Below, piece by piece: positions 1-8,871 of a DNA stretch of 64,000 nt (positions are counted from its first letter, which is position 1; each line of letters begins with the position of its first letter). The translations under genes and the position numbers were made by a program. Origin of the DNA: Shewanella chilikensis. Lineage in GTDB: Bacteria; Pseudomonadota; Gammaproteobacteria; Enterobacterales; Shewanellaceae. The stretch covers positions 1 to 64,000 of the forward strand of contig NZ_NIJM01000002.1 of assembly GCF_002836945.1 (NCBI RefSeq). The letters run 5' to 3'. A model generated the notes under the pieces. That model was not told where the DNA came from. It ran no database searches and was given only the letters and a program-made list of their open reading frames with translations.

Positions 1-440
1 AAGTCATAGTTGTCCCTGGTTTGTTCCGAGGCGAACAGTTCCAGGGCTTTTTGATGAATAACCGCCGACTCGCTGTGCATAAAGGGCATATAAAGAAATG
101 CCAGCATAGGGGCTTGCAGCTGTTTGTCGGCGCCAATGCTGATCGCCTCCTGCGCTAAAGCCAATGCCATGGGATCGGCACTGAAGGCATCGGGAGTATC
201 GCGGTGAATGTTGCGCGAGAACTGATCCAGCAGCAAAATTTCCGCCAGGCGCCCTTGTGGCGTTTGCCGCCAATGCCATAATTCGCCCTGACGGGCCGCA
301 TTTAGCAAGGCGCCGAAACGGCGATCAATTGTGTTGTCAAACTCAGGATCCTTGTCCCACCAAGCTTTGGGGCTTATCTCTTCAAACCAAAAATGGATTA
401 CCCGTTGTGGCCTGTACTCGGAAGCGATTTGAGCTGGCAT
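1..440 (-). CDS. DUF924 family protein (3' end outside window)
   Basis: The frame starts at an ATG at 440 and stays open to the window edge, so about 146 N-terminal residues are visible and the C-terminus is missing. The visible protein has the features of the DUF924 family: an early HFWFEE segment (residues 16-21), a KAWWDKDP motif, LLLDQFSRNIHR near residue 75-87 and FLYMPFMHSES near 120-130. The family is predicted to be all-helical and TPR-like, and its biochemical function is not established. It lies on the same strand as the PH-domain gene that ends at 466, but the start lies 26 bases past that stop, so co-transcription is possible. The family call is firm; no function can be given. Confidence 0.85.
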   Translation of the reverse strand, partial: MPAQIASEYRPQRVIHFWFEEISPKAWWDKDPEFDNTIDRRFGALLNAARQGELWHWRQTPQGRLAEILLLDQFSRNIHRDTPDAFSADPMALALAQEAISIGADKQLQAPMLAFLYMPFMHSESAVIHQKALELFASEQTRDNYD

Positions 441-465
441 GACAATTCCTTCTATTTGAATAGGA

Positions 466-1953
466 TTAAATCCAGTTGCTGTAATCATGGGCGATAAGCC
501 CAAGGGTTTGCGCCGCGATATCCTGCGCCTTGGCCAGCGGGATGGCTGGTAGTGTCAGTTCGCCGCTGGCGAGCCCAAGTTTGAGGCTCGCGAGGCCTCG
601 GCGTTTTTGGCCCCTGCTTTGGATCAACTGCAGATGTTGCACCTTGCCCAGCGGCACCAACTGCCAACTGTGACCTAGGAGCCCTTTGTGGATCCAGAGA
701 TCGTTTTCAACCCGCCAAAAACCCCATTGACGATAGCGTAGATAAAGCGCCAGGACAGCCAACACTCCGACCAGCAACAGCAACCAGGTCTCTACTGCCG
801 AGCCGATAAATGCCCACGCCAGCGGCGCCGGCGTTAAGCACCACAGCGCCCTATAGTAAAACCAGCTCGGGTGAATGGGGTGCCAACGATTGGGAATACC
901 GTCGGCCTTGCTGCTTCTTTGGTTGAGCCTTTTCAGCAGGCGATGCACTTCGCCTCTACCGAGCGATGGAACCAACATGTGATTGTTGCTGCCGCCTTCC
1001 ACTTCATTGCCTTTTATCTGCTTGAAGCTCAGAGTCCAGCGTTTCAGCCAGCGGGCCAGCAACGGCTGCTGCAAACTGATGAGTTGAATTCTGTGCTGCT
1101 TGAGTATGTCTTGCTGGTGGGACAGCAGGCCGCCGCTACGCTGTAAGGTCTCCGACTCCTGGGTCAGGCGATAGGGGACATATTTCAGCAGCGCCGCGAC
1201 TATTGAGATCAAGGAAAACAACAGATAGCCAAGGAGCAGAAGGCCGACAAGGAACCCCAGCTCCAGCAGCAGGTTGCCACTGAGCTGCTGCTGATGCCAG
1301 TCGAAGACTTGTGTCAGCCCCAGCTCCATCAGTTGACTGCCTTCGAGCTGGCTGAGTACCGGGCCTGCGATGACGGCAAACCAAACAAAATTATTTTGAT
1401 ACAGGCCAAAGAGTGCCAGCTCTGCCAGGGACTTCTTCACCAGTAAGCGGGAGTTTGGTGGTGCAGAGGCGGGGGCGCTTTCGTCTGTGTCGGCCCGTTT
1501 CATCAATTGCCGCCTCAGTGACTCGGCCTGAGCTTGAGTGACTGCGCTCAAGCAGGCTTCATCCTTGGCTGAACCCGCAGTTTCCACTATCAAGTTACCC
1601 AGTCGCAAAGGCTTAAAGTAAAAAGGCTGTTCCAGACGCACATTCTGAATTCTGTCTATCGGCAGCTCGACTTTACGTTTGAACAGGGCGCCGCTGTGGA
1701 CCTCGAGTTGCCCTCGAGTCAAGCGATAACGGAATTTACGCCAGCTCAACAGCCCATGGGCAAAAATCACTATCAGGGTCAATGCCAGTACCAGTGGCAG
1801 CCAGACGGAGTCAAATCCCTGCTGCCAGCCGGTATAGAGAATAGGCACCAGGGCATAGCCGTTGCTGAGGAAGTGCTTTAGGCTGGAGAGGCTGAAACTG
1901 ATGATTGCCCAAGGCGAGAGTGAGTGCCAATTGGCTTGCTGCACCTGGCTCAA
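466..1953 (-). CDS. PH domain-containing membrane protein, YdbT-like (bPH2/DUF304)
   Basis: A 495-residue integral membrane protein with three copies of the bacterial PH-like bPH2 (DUF304) module, at roughly residues 70-150, 255-345 and 400-480. They are interleaved with hydrophobic hairpins near 15-70, 180-250 and 365-405. The repeated pattern of a bulk RGQLEVHSG/RSGGLLSHQ/IHKGLLGHSW strand followed by a basic helix identifies the repeats. It overlaps the smaller bPH2 gene upstream by four bases (stop and start share 1950-1953), so the two are translationally coupled like ydbS-ydbT in Bacillus. In Bacillus that pair has been linked to resistance to class II bacteriocins and secreted factors; whether that holds here is unknown. 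Confidence 0.88.
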   Translation of the reverse strand: MSQVQQANWHSLSPWAIISFSLSSLKHFLSNGYALVPILYTGWQQGFDSVWLPLVLALTLIVIFAHGLLSWRKFRYRLTRGQLEVHSGALFKRKVELPIDRIQNVRLEQPFYFKPLRLGNLIVETAGSAKDEACLSAVTQAQAESLRRQLMKRADTDESAPASAPPNSRLLVKKSLAELALFGLYQNNFVWFAVIAGPVLSQLEGSQLMELGLTQVFDWHQQQLSGNLLLELGFLVGLLLLGYLLFSLISIVAALLKYVPYRLTQESETLQRSGGLLSHQQDILKQHRIQLISLQQPLLARWLKRWTLSFKQIKGNEVEGGSNNHMLVPSLGRGEVHRLLKRLNQRSSKADGIPNRWHPIHPSWFYYRALWCLTPAPLAWAFIGSAVETWLLLLVGVLAVLALYLRYRQWGFWRVENDLWIHKGLLGHSWQLVPLGKVQHLQLIQSRGQKRRGLASLKLGLASGELTLPAIPLAKAQDIAAQTLGLIAHDYSNWI

Positions 1954-2498
1954 TTCGGCGTCTCCATCAAGGTGCCACTAACATTTTTACTTGCCAGAGA
2001 CAGCAGATGTTGGCGCAGCGCTTCGGCGACTTCAATATCCAGCCCGGGCAGACTCACCTCGGCCGCCGAACTGCCGGCACTGTAGCAGCGCAAACTTGTC
2101 AGTCCGAAATGGCGCTGCAATGGCCCCTGAGACAGGCTCACATGTTGCAGCCTGCTGGCCGGCATGGCGGTATGGCTCTGCCACCAAAGCCCTTCACGCA
2201 GCAAAATGCCGTATTCACAAACGCCATAAGCCATGGCTTCGGCTTGTTTTAGATTGAGCCAGGTCTTGAATCCCAAAAGCAGCAGTGCCAGTGTGACCGA
2301 GATGATGACTCCAAGACCACTCAGCTTGGCGCTGAGCAGTAAAGCAGGCACTAGTAGCAGTATGACCAGCGCCATCAGCAACAGGTTTTGCCACAGCAAT
2401 TGTTGACGGTAGCGGGGAGACAAGGGGGCCAAGGGTTGGCTGTCAAAGCCCAACCACTGCTGCTGAGGCAGGGGCGAGTGGGGCGAGCGGATATCCAT
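1950..2498 (-). CDS. PH domain-containing protein, YdbS-like (bPH2/DUF304)
   Basis: A 182-residue protein with a cytoplasmic N-terminus, a two-helix membrane hairpin (about residues 40-85) and one bPH2 module after it. The module contains the characteristic VCEYGILLREGLWWQSHTAM stretch, followed by SRLQHVSLSQGPLQRHFGL. It starts at ATG 2498 and its stop overlaps the start of the larger three-repeat bPH2 gene, forming a two-gene operon. The small partner with a single module and the large partner with three repeats is the usual arrangement of YdbS/YdbT pairs. Biochemical function is unknown. Confidence 0.88.
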   Translation of the reverse strand: MDIRSPHSPLPQQQWLGFDSQPLAPLSPRYRQQLLWQNLLLMALVILLLVPALLLSAKLSGLGVIISVTLALLLLGFKTWLNLKQAEAMAYGVCEYGILLREGLWWQSHTAMPASRLQHVSLSQGPLQRHFGLTSLRCYSAGSSAAEVSLPGLDIEVAEALRQHLLSLASKNVSGTLMETPN

Positions 2499-2724
2499 GT
2501 GCTTTGAGTCCTTGAGGCATTGACCTGACTATAGCAATAGAGAGTTTGTCGCTTCAAGCCGCTAACTCGGATGGCAGAGACTTGATGCAGTTCCGGATCC
2601 TGAGCGATTGCACTTGTGTTAACAACTGGATATCAAGTAGTTTGGTTGCAAGACTTTGTTGCCTATGTGGCGCTCGTTTTCTCAAACGCGCCGCTACTGG
2701 CTGTAAACCATCAGGACGATGAGT

Positions 2725-3030
2725 ATGTTCCAAGCCGATAAGGTATCCAAACAGCAAACTGCCTTTTTACGTAAGCTCTATCTGGCCCACCTGATAGACG
2801 ATAGCCAACATAACCTGCTGTCCTTACAGAAGGAAACCGGCATGCCGCGCCGCACTTTGCAAGATGCCATTGCCGCCTTCGGCGATATAGGTATTCAGGT
2901 GGACTTTATTCAGGATGGCCGCAGGAATAATTCAGGGCACTACCACATCCGCACCTGGGGCCCGATTAACAGTGCCTGGGTTGGCACTCACCTGGAGCAG
3001 ATCCGCACTCTGCTGTTTAGCGACATCTGA
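2725..3030 (+). CDS. small winged helix-turn-helix protein (HTH_43-like)
   Basis: A 101-residue cytoplasmic protein. Residues 15-60 form a helix-turn-helix in which TGMPRRTLQDAIAAFGDIGI looks like the recognition-helix region, and residues 60-85 (VDFIQDGRRNNSGHYHIRTW) form the likely wing. This matches the short winged-helix family I know as HTH_43, found in Shewanella and relatives. An ATG also occurs at 2719, but the AGGA at 2713-2716 is only two bases from it and eight bases from the ATG at 2725, so I place the start at 2725. It stands alone and diverges from the PH-domain pair. The target genes are unknown; it could act on the divergent promoter. Confidence 0.8.
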   Translation: MFQADKVSKQQTAFLRKLYLAHLIDDSQHNLLSLQKETGMPRRTLQDAIAAFGDIGIQVDFIQDGRRNNSGHYHIRTWGPINSAWVGTHLEQIRTLLFSDI

Positions 3031-3181
3031 GCCTCTCTGTTGCCATTAACCGGCAGAAAGTTTACGGATTATTGTATCTTAAATCATGCCGTAACTTGTT
3101 CGTGTGTGGCTGAACTCGCGGTGAGGAAGTTATTTTTATAGCCTTACTTGCTCTCAAATAAAATTTAAGCAATTGATAAAG

Positions 3182-3517
3182 TTATATAAATACAAACCAA
3201 ATCCAGCTTAAAATGAGCAGTGTCCAAGGTAACAAGAGTTGCCACTTGGGGATGTAGCTTGAAGGTATTTCGCTTGCCGCGACGCCGTCATCTTCGCCGG
3301 ACTGAAGTTTCTTTTTCTGCCTCAGCTCTTGTTTGCGCGCCTTGTCTCTTTCCCTGGCCTTGGCCTTTTGTTGCTTCTTGTATTCAGCAATGCCTTTCTC
3401 TATGCCCTGGGCAATGAGGCGGGTTTGCTCCTTGGTCTGCCCCGCCTTTTGAGTGGCTTTGGCCACGCGCATGGCTTCGGTTTGGGTTTCGTTGGAAATC
3501 GCTGGCTTCTTGTTCAT
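3182..3517 (-). CDS. DUF2956 family protein, C-terminal membrane anchor
   Basis: A 111-residue protein: a charged, lysine/arginine/glutamine-rich helical region (residues 10-75, predicted coiled coil, including KKQQKAKARERDKARKQ) and a single C-terminal hydrophobic segment (WQLLLPWTLLILSWIWFVF) that ends the protein. This is the DUF2956 pattern, known from Shewanella and Vibrio, with no assigned function. The frame extends upstream to a TTG at 3544, but a consensus TATAAT lies at 3552-3547 on this strand, so transcription probably begins just before the ATG at 3517. The topology suggests a tail-anchored inner-membrane protein. Confidence 0.82.
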   Translation of the reverse strand: MNKKPAISNETQTEAMRVAKATQKAGQTKEQTRLIAQGIEKGIAEYKKQQKAKARERDKARKQELRQKKKLQSGEDDGVAASEIPSSYIPKWQLLLPWTLLILSWIWFVFI

Positions 3518-3546
3518 CTCTGATGGGGTTGATGGCTGACCCAAGA

Positions 3547-3552
3547 ATTATA
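3547..3552 (-). promoter_or_regulatory. -10 box (TATAAT) of the DUF2956 gene
   Basis: A perfect TATAAT reads on the minus strand 30-35 bases upstream of the ATG at 3517. A partial -35 (TGGTCA) sits 18 bases further upstream. The position argues for the ATG at 3517 over the upstream TTG at 3544 as the start of translation. Confidence 0.5.
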
Positions 3553-3686
3553 CCTGCCTGCTTAGCGTTCTGACCACAGACGGCTTCACATCAAAGGCGC
3601 TTGTCGGTGCTGAACTTGTTCGGGGGCAAATGCTCTTATGGCAGGGCCATATTGCAAGGGCCTTTATTGGCAAGATTTTGATCGCT

Positions 3687-4532
3687 TCAAAAATAGAGTC
3701 TCTGCCCCTGCGCGTCGGCGAAGGTACCCGGTTGATAGTGCCAGACCCTGGAAATCAGTTCAGGCGTCAAAGCCTGTTGAGGCTCGCCCTGAACCAGGAG
3801 TTTTCCTTTGTCCAAAACCAGCAACTGATCGGCATAGTGACTGGCCTGGTTGAGGTCGTGCAGCACGGCCAATACAGTGTAGCCCTGCTCATGTGCCAGC
3901 TCTCTGGCGAGCCGCAGTACTCTGTGTTGCTGGGCCAAATCCAGCGCCGAAGTGGGTTCATCCAACAAGAGTACAGGCGAGTGCTCGGCCTGGGCCAATT
4001 GAGTCAAAACCCTGGCCAACTGAACCCGCTGGCGTTCACCGCCGGACAGTGCCGGATAGCTGCGCTCACTCAGGTGAGCCAGATCCAGACGCCACAGTTG
4101 CTGCTCAACCAGTTGGGCGGCATCTCTGGCACTGAGACTGAGAGGATACAGGCCCATGGCTACCACTTCACGAACGCTGAAGGGAAAGCTGAGACTCGAG
4201 TGTTGCGGCAACATGGCCAGATGCCTGGCCAAGGCTTGTTTCGGCCACTGCCCAAGAGGCGAGCCGTGAAAGCTTATCCGCCCGGCATCGGCCTTGAGCT
4301 CCTGAGTTAACAGCCGCAGCAGACTGGACTTGCCAGCGCCATTGGGCCCCAATAGAGCGTAAAATTGGCCGCTTTGCAGTCGGCAACTGACATCGGTCAG
4401 CAAGGGCTTGTTGTCGACTCTGGCATGGAGATGTTTGAGCTCCAGTACTTGCTCAGTAACTACGGTGGACTCAAATGATATAGCCGGTGTCTGTGCGGCA
4501 GTTGTTGTGGTCACGGATTCGAGTGAAGGCAT
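3687..4532 (-). CDS. hmuV: haemin ABC transporter ATP-binding protein HmuV
   Basis: A 281-residue ABC ATPase that powers import of haem across the inner membrane with HmuU. Visible motifs are Walker A GPNGAGKSS, the signature LSGGERQRVQLAR, Walker B VLLLDEPTSALD and the switch histidine in VLHDLNQASHYAD. The frame can be extended to a TTG at 4544, but GAGG lies six bases before the ATG at 4532, which is the better start. An N-terminal tail of about 25 residues precedes the ABC fold. It is the last gene of tonB-exbB-exbD-hmuT-hmuU-hmuV, so it should share the Fur-regulated promoter upstream of tonB. Confidence 0.95.
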   Translation of the reverse strand: MPSLESVTTTTAAQTPAISFESTVVTEQVLELKHLHARVDNKPLLTDVSCRLQSGQFYALLGPNGAGKSSLLRLLTQELKADAGRISFHGSPLGQWPKQALARHLAMLPQHSSLSFPFSVREVVAMGLYPLSLSARDAAQLVEQQLWRLDLAHLSERSYPALSGGERQRVQLARVLTQLAQAEHSPVLLLDEPTSALDLAQQHRVLRLARELAHEQGYTVLAVLHDLNQASHYADQLLVLDKGKLLVQGEPQQALTPELISRVWHYQPGTFADAQGQRLYF

Positions 4533-4540
4533 GGAGTACC

Positions 4541-5560
4541 TCAATAAAGCTTACGTCGCTGACTTAGCAGCAGATAGAGGAAGAAGGGAGCGCCGAGCAG
4601 AGCCGTCATCAGGCCGACAGGGATCTCGGCCGGTGACATCAAGGTGCGGGCCCCTGAGTCGGCCAAGGCCAGCAGCACGGCGCCGAGAATGGCACTCAGC
4701 GGCAGCAGTTGCCGATGATCCGGCCCCTTGAGCAGCCGCACCAGATGTGGTACCACCAGTCCGATAAAACCTATGATGCCGGTGGCCGCCACGGCAACAC
4801 CGACACCCAAAGAGCAGAGTAAGATCAACTTCAGCTTGAGCCTGTCTACCTCTATGCCCAAATGACGCGCCTCGGATTCGCCAAGCAACAGGGCGTTGAG
4901 CGCCAATGCCTGTTTGTTGAACTGCCAACTCACCAAGGCCAGTACCGGCAGACAGATAAATACAGATTGCCAACTGGCACCGGCGATGGCCCCCAACTGC
5001 CACAGGCTAAGATCCCGCAGTGCCATGTCGTTGGCAAGGAAAGTCAGCATGCCAATTCCGGCACCGGCCAGGGCGGTAATAGCCACCCCGGCCAGCAAGA
5101 GTAACACCACTGAGGTGCTGCCACCTGAAGTGGCGAGCCGGTAAACCAGTAAACTGGTTGCCAGACCGCAGAGAAAAGCACCAAGGGGGACGGCATAGCT
5201 GCCGAGGTGCGGCAGTAGCACTATGCAGATGGCGGCTCCCAGCGCCGCGCCCGAGGACACACCTATGATGCCTGGGTCAGCCAGAGGGTTACGAAACAGG
5301 CCTTGCATTACTGCGCCGCACTGTGCCAACAAGGCGCCGACAATCAGTGCCAGCAAGGTTCTCGGCAGACGGACATTTTGCACTATCAGGGCATTGGCTT
5401 CCTGCCCGGCGGCTACTGAGCCAAACAGGGAGTCGATTATATCGCTCAAGCCTATGGTCACAGGTCCGGTTGCTATCGAGAGCAATGCGGAAAACAGCAG
5501 CAGGCTGGCGAGTCCAGGCCAGAGCCAGGGATGGCGGTGGATGGGCAGCACGGCAGCCAT
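4541..5560 (-). CDS. hmuU: haemin ABC transporter permease HmuU
   Basis: A 339-residue FecCD/BtuC-family permease with nine to ten hydrophobic segments. Family landmarks are LRLPRTLLALIVGALLAQCG near residue 60, GLFRNPLADPGIIGVSSGAA near 88-107, and GFIGLVVPHLVRLLKGPDHR near 262-282. It forms the inner-membrane channel for haem, paired with HmuV and fed by periplasmic HmuT. The start at ATG 5560 follows a GGAG at a spacing of eight and lies two bases after the hmuT stop; the gene ends eight bases before hmuV. Tight packing indicates one transcript. Confidence 0.96.
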   Translation of the reverse strand: MAAVLPIHRHPWLWPGLASLLLFSALLSIATGPVTIGLSDIIDSLFGSVAAGQEANALIVQNVRLPRTLLALIVGALLAQCGAVMQGLFRNPLADPGIIGVSSGAALGAAICIVLLPHLGSYAVPLGAFLCGLATSLLVYRLATSGGSTSVVLLLLAGVAITALAGAGIGMLTFLANDMALRDLSLWQLGAIAGASWQSVFICLPVLALVSWQFNKQALALNALLLGESEARHLGIEVDRLKLKLILLCSLGVGVAVAATGIIGFIGLVVPHLVRLLKGPDHRQLLPLSAILGAVLLALADSGARTLMSPAEIPVGLMTALLGAPFFLYLLLSQRRKLY

Positions 5561-5562
5561 GA

Positions 5563-6402
5563 TTATTGCTCCAGCAGTTCCTGATTCAGGGACTCGGCTG
5601 CTTCAATGGCGGAGATACCCAATCCCCCGAGTAATGCCTGAGGTTGAAGATCCCGGATCAAACCGGCTTTTCCGGCCGGAGTATGGGCCAGTAGCGGCAT
5701 ACTCTTCAGTAGCTTATCGGCTTGAGGCTCGGGTTGCTCGCTGGCGCTTGAGAGTAAAATCAGCTCAGGCTTGAGCGCCAGAATGCCTTCCTGAGACAGG
5801 CTTCGATAGCCGCTGAAGTCGGCGGCGTTGGTGGCACCGGCCAGCTGGATAATGATATCGGCGGCCGTATCAGCACCGCCGACCCTGGCGGGACGCTCTG
5901 ACTGCAACAACATAAACATGACTCTGGGTGGATGTTCGAATTTGGCCGCAGATTGCGCCAGCTGCTGTAACCTGCCACCCAGGGTATCGGCCAGTTCGGT
6001 GGCGGCTTTCTCCTTATTCAGGGCCTTTCCCAGAATGAGGATATTTTGCTGTAGTTGCTCGGTGGTATCGGCCGCCTTCAGGGTGATAACCGGTACACCG
6101 GCCTGTTTTACCAGATCTATGCTGCTGGCCGGTCCCATCACAGAGGTGCCAATCAGGAGATCCGGTTTTTGCGCCAATATGCCCTCGGCTGAAAGCATTC
6201 TGTGGTAGCCGAGTCTTGGCAGTTTCAGCGTCTTTGGCAGGGCGCTGCTGGCGTCAACTGCCACCAGTTGCGGGGCGGCATCCAATGCCAGCACCAATTC
6301 AGTGACACCGGCACCGGCACTGATCACTCGCTTGGGAGGCTCTTCAGCGGCGAAAAGCGGCATGGCGAGCAGGCCACAGAGGAAGATAAGAGAGTTTTTC
6401 AT
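5563..6402 (-). CDS. hmuT: haemin ABC transporter periplasmic binding protein HmuT
   Basis: A 279-residue periplasmic binding protein. A signal peptide (MKNSLIFLCGLLAMPLFA, cleavage near residue 18-20) precedes the cluster A-2 fold. RVISAGAGVTELVLALDA opens the N-lobe and RLGYHRMLSAEGILA carries the tyrosine-histidine pair expected in haem-binding members. The frame is open 57 bases further upstream, but GGAG at a spacing of five and the signal peptide both select the ATG at 6402. It delivers haem to HmuUV. The gap to exbD is 64 bases with no visible terminator. Confidence 0.94.
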   Translation of the reverse strand: MKNSLIFLCGLLAMPLFAAEEPPKRVISAGAGVTELVLALDAAPQLVAVDASSALPKTLKLPRLGYHRMLSAEGILAQKPDLLIGTSVMGPASSIDLVKQAGVPVITLKAADTTEQLQQNILILGKALNKEKAATELADTLGGRLQQLAQSAAKFEHPPRVMFMLLQSERPARVGGADTAADIIIQLAGATNAADFSGYRSLSQEGILALKPELILLSSASEQPEPQADKLLKSMPLLAHTPAGKAGLIRDLQPQALLGGLGISAIEAAESLNQELLEQ

Positions 6403-6466
6403 TCTAGCTCCAAAATAATTCAGGGACTCATCGCCACAGACTTGTGTCTGAGGTTTCATCAGTTGT

Positions 6467-6874
6467 TTAGGGTTCCATCAGGACCCGGGTCTGGCTGATC
6501 TGCAGCCGCTGCAGCAGACTCAGCAGTTGCATCAGCGGCTGGACTCTTGCCTCCTTGTCGGCGGCTACCACCAAGGTCAGTTCGGGATTGTCGGCCAGCG
6601 CCTGAGTCAGTGCCTGCTCGAACGCGTCGAACCGGGCAAATTTTTGTTCGTTGAGCGCCCAGAACGGCGCCTGGGGTAACACGCTTACCGTCAACTGAGT
6701 CTGCGCTTGCGGGCTCAAAGTGGTGGCGCTGTTATCCGGCACTTCAATCGGCAGGCTCAATAACTTGGGGTTGGCTGTGAGCAGCAAAAACACCAGCACA
6801 ATGAAGATGATGTCTATCAAGGGGGTTAGATCCAGGCCGCTATCCAGGCCATGCTCTTTCTTAATTTCAATCAT
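6467..6874 (-). CDS. exbD: biopolymer transporter ExbD
   Basis: A 135-residue ExbD subunit of the TonB motor. One transmembrane segment near residues 15-35 contains LDLTPLIDIIFIVLVFLLLT; the aspartate in PLID is the proton-relay residue of the family. A periplasmic domain follows. The start codon overlaps the exbB stop by four bases. The system is dedicated to haem by its location between tonB-exbB and hmuTUV. Confidence 0.95.
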   Translation of the reverse strand: MIEIKKEHGLDSGLDLTPLIDIIFIVLVFLLLTANPKLLSLPIEVPDNSATTLSPQAQTQLTVSVLPQAPFWALNEQKFARFDAFEQALTQALADNPELTLVVAADKEARVQPLMQLLSLLQRLQISQTRVLMEP

Positions 6875-7587
6875 GACAGCGGCTCCGGAAGGCGGCGCTT
6901 GTCGTTGATTTGACTGAGTTTGCTCAGGTTAAAAGCAGCGTAATCATTGTCTTCGCCCTGCAGTGGAACCCCTTCCAGCCAAAGGTTGAGATGATTCAGT
7001 ACATGGGCGCAGGAGGCCACTGAGCGCTCGGCCCAGAGTCCGAACAGCTGCGCGCCCAACAGTGCGGGTACGGCGATCAACAAGCCGGCGGCTGTGGTGT
7101 ACATGGCTAATCCCAAGCCTGAGGCCAACAAGGCCGGAGTGATACTGTCACTCTGATTGGCGCCAATATCGTTGAACATCTCCATAAGCCCCAGCACAGT
7201 GCCGAGCAAACCCAGAAGCGGGCTGATGGCACCTATGTATTGCAGCAACTTGAGCCCGGCGTGGAGTTTGCGTTTCTCCCTTGCCAGCCAAAGTGACAAC
7301 AACTCTTCCCGCAGCGCCTTGGGTTGTGCGGCCTGCCTCAGCAAATGGCGGGCACCGCAGGAAATCAGTCCCCGGTTATCTTTCAGGCGTTCAAGCAGGC
7401 TGTCACAGCTTTCATCCAGTGTGCCGCTGCGCAATTCGCCGAGCCAGGATTGGCGCCTGAACAGGCTCGGCAACAAGATGGCAAAGCGCTCCAGCAATAT
7501 CATCAGGGTCAGAAAGGCGCAGATGAACAAAGGCCAGGTAAGAGCACCAAGTTGCTGGTACAGGCTTTGATACAAACTTAATTCCAT
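6871..7587 (-). CDS. exbB: TonB-system proton channel ExbB (MotA/TolQ/ExbB)
   Basis: A 238-residue protein with three transmembrane segments: near residues 15-35, and the conserved pair at about 115-140 (YIGAISPLLGLLGTVLGLME) and 155-180 (GLGLAMYTTAAGLLIAVPAL). These carry the usual MotA/TolQ/ExbB signature. It forms the pentameric proton channel that energises TonB with ExbD. Start ATG 7587 has GGAG at a spacing of five. It lies 14 bases after tonB and overlaps exbD, so all three are co-translated. Confidence 0.95.
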   Translation of the reverse strand: MELSLYQSLYQQLGALTWPLFICAFLTLMILLERFAILLPSLFRRQSWLGELRSGTLDESCDSLLERLKDNRGLISCGARHLLRQAAQPKALREELLSLWLAREKRKLHAGLKLLQYIGAISPLLGLLGTVLGLMEMFNDIGANQSDSITPALLASGLGLAMYTTAAGLLIAVPALLGAQLFGLWAERSVASCAHVLNHLNLWLEGVPLQGEDNDYAAFNLSKLSQINDKRRLPEPLS

Positions 7588-7601
7588 CGTGTCTCCAACT
7601 G

Positions 7602-8423
7602 TTAGTTTAGGGCGAAGCGAACCGGCACCCTGACTTTGAAACGGGTGGCTGAGGCTTGGGAAGGAATGCTGAACTGCCAGTGGTGTACGGCGGTCAATGC
7701 CGCTTCATCCAGAATGGCATAACCTGAGCTGCTGACGAGCAGGGCATTTTGGGTTTTGCCTTGATGATCAAAGAAGATGTCTACCAGAGCCGTGCCCTCA
7801 AAGCCCCGCTTGCGGGCGAGTCTGGGGTAGTTCGGTGGCGTCGGCGGGCTGGCAAAAACAGGCTCAGCCAGCTCTATTGTGTGATTCAGCCCTGAGGTGG
7901 TGGCTGTTAGAACCGGCGACGAAGGAATGCCCGGCTTTTCCTCATGGGGCACAGGCTCTTCTTGCTGAGTTGTTGAGGCGTGTTTCGGTTCAGATTTATC
8001 TTCTCTCTCTCGCGGTTTTTCCTGAGTCGGTTGTGGCTTACTCATCTTTGAGGCTTGTTTCTGACTCGCTTTGGCAGGTTTGGCATTTAGCTGCTCAGAC
8101 TTTGGTTGCTCAGACTTTGGCGACTCAGGGTTTGCCACATTCTGTTTCAGCGGTTTTTTATATTGAGGTTCGCTATGTTCAGCTTCTTTATGCTTAGCGG
8201 ATGGGGCCTTTGCCGCGGGGTGGCTTTCGGCGGTAGCAGCCTGGTTTTGAGTCTGGGCAGAGGCAGTTTGGGGCGCTGCAGCAGGGGCTGCGCTGAAACT
8301 CAGCTGCAAACCGCCCTTGGTGGGCATTACCAAAGGATCTGGGGTGGCTGTCTGAGAGGCCAATACCGCACTCTGAAGTGACAATGCCATGAGCGCAAAA
8401 CCACAATAACGCTTGGGGGTCAC
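7602..8423 (-). CDS. tonB: energy transducer TonB (haem cluster)
   Basis: A 273-residue TonB. An N-terminal hydrophobic anchor (about residues 6-24) is followed by a long proline/lysine/glutamate/serine-rich periplasmic linker (residues 50-170, with short PKSEQ-type repeats). The C-terminal TonB domain (about 190-273) contains YPRLARKRGFEGTALVDIFF. The frame opens earlier at a TTG (8477) with no ribosome site; an AGGAG seven bases before the GTG at 8423 makes that the likely start. It contacts the TonB box of HugA and draws on ExbBD. It is the first gene of the six-gene minus-strand operon, divergent from hugA across the Fur box. Confidence 0.9.
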   Translation of the reverse strand: MTPKRYCGFALMALSLQSAVLASQTATPDPLVMPTKGGLQLSFSAAPAAAPQTASAQTQNQAATAESHPAAKAPSAKHKEAEHSEPQYKKPLKQNVANPESPKSEQPKSEQLNAKPAKASQKQASKMSKPQPTQEKPREREDKSEPKHASTTQQEEPVPHEEKPGIPSSPVLTATTSGLNHTIELAEPVFASPPTPPNYPRLARKRGFEGTALVDIFFDHQGKTQNALLVSSSGYAILDEAALTAVHHWQFSIPSQASATRFKVRVPVRFALN

Positions 8424-8871
8424 GCCGTTACTCCTGTTTACAACCGCTTGTTGCTGCGGGTGAATGTTCAAATTCAACTAAGCAAGGACCCGTAAGGCTC
8501 AATGCTGTTCTGTTTTGGGTCGGCTCTGTCCCTGAGCCGCCACCATTCCATGGTTCCTACTTTTACTGCCTAACCAGTTTTTACCGCTTGGCTAGCTTTT
8601 ACCGTTTGAATAGCACCGCATTTCGTACCGACAAATGGCTTAGCTTCCCGAGTAACTTTCCCTTTCTTCAGATTAAAATATATTAGAGTAAATAATATTG
8701 CAAATGATAATAATTACTATTTGATCATCTTCTAAAGTTAAGCTAGAGTGCCGGCGTAAGTGGTGTTATCCCGGGCTTGCTGTTTGCCCCTGGGCTCAAT
8801 TTATTTTCAGTAATGCCACTCCCATGAGAAAGGCTGGAGATACAGCCTGATAATCTGTTTGAGGATCAAAG
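8424..8871. promoter_or_regulatory. divergent tonB/hugA regulatory region
   Basis: This 450-base stretch has no convincing gene. It separates the two haem transcription units and becomes strongly AT-rich between about 8660 and 8750, where a Fur box lies. The plus-strand side gives hugA a long leader of about 150 bases after the Fur box. Confidence 0.7.
8702..8722. promoter_or_regulatory. Fur box between tonB and hugA
   Basis: Two ten-base arms, AAATGATAAT and ATTACTATTT, surround a central A. This is close to the palindromic gammaproteobacterial Fur consensus (arms AAATGATAAT / ATTATCATTT) with two mismatches on the right arm. It lies in the AT-rich centre of the divergent haem promoters and would repress both directions when iron is sufficient. 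Confidence 0.8.

Noticed and set aside
3631..4310. A 226-codon plus-strand frame over hmuV
   Set aside because: It is antisense to all ABC ATPase motifs and carries no motif of its own.
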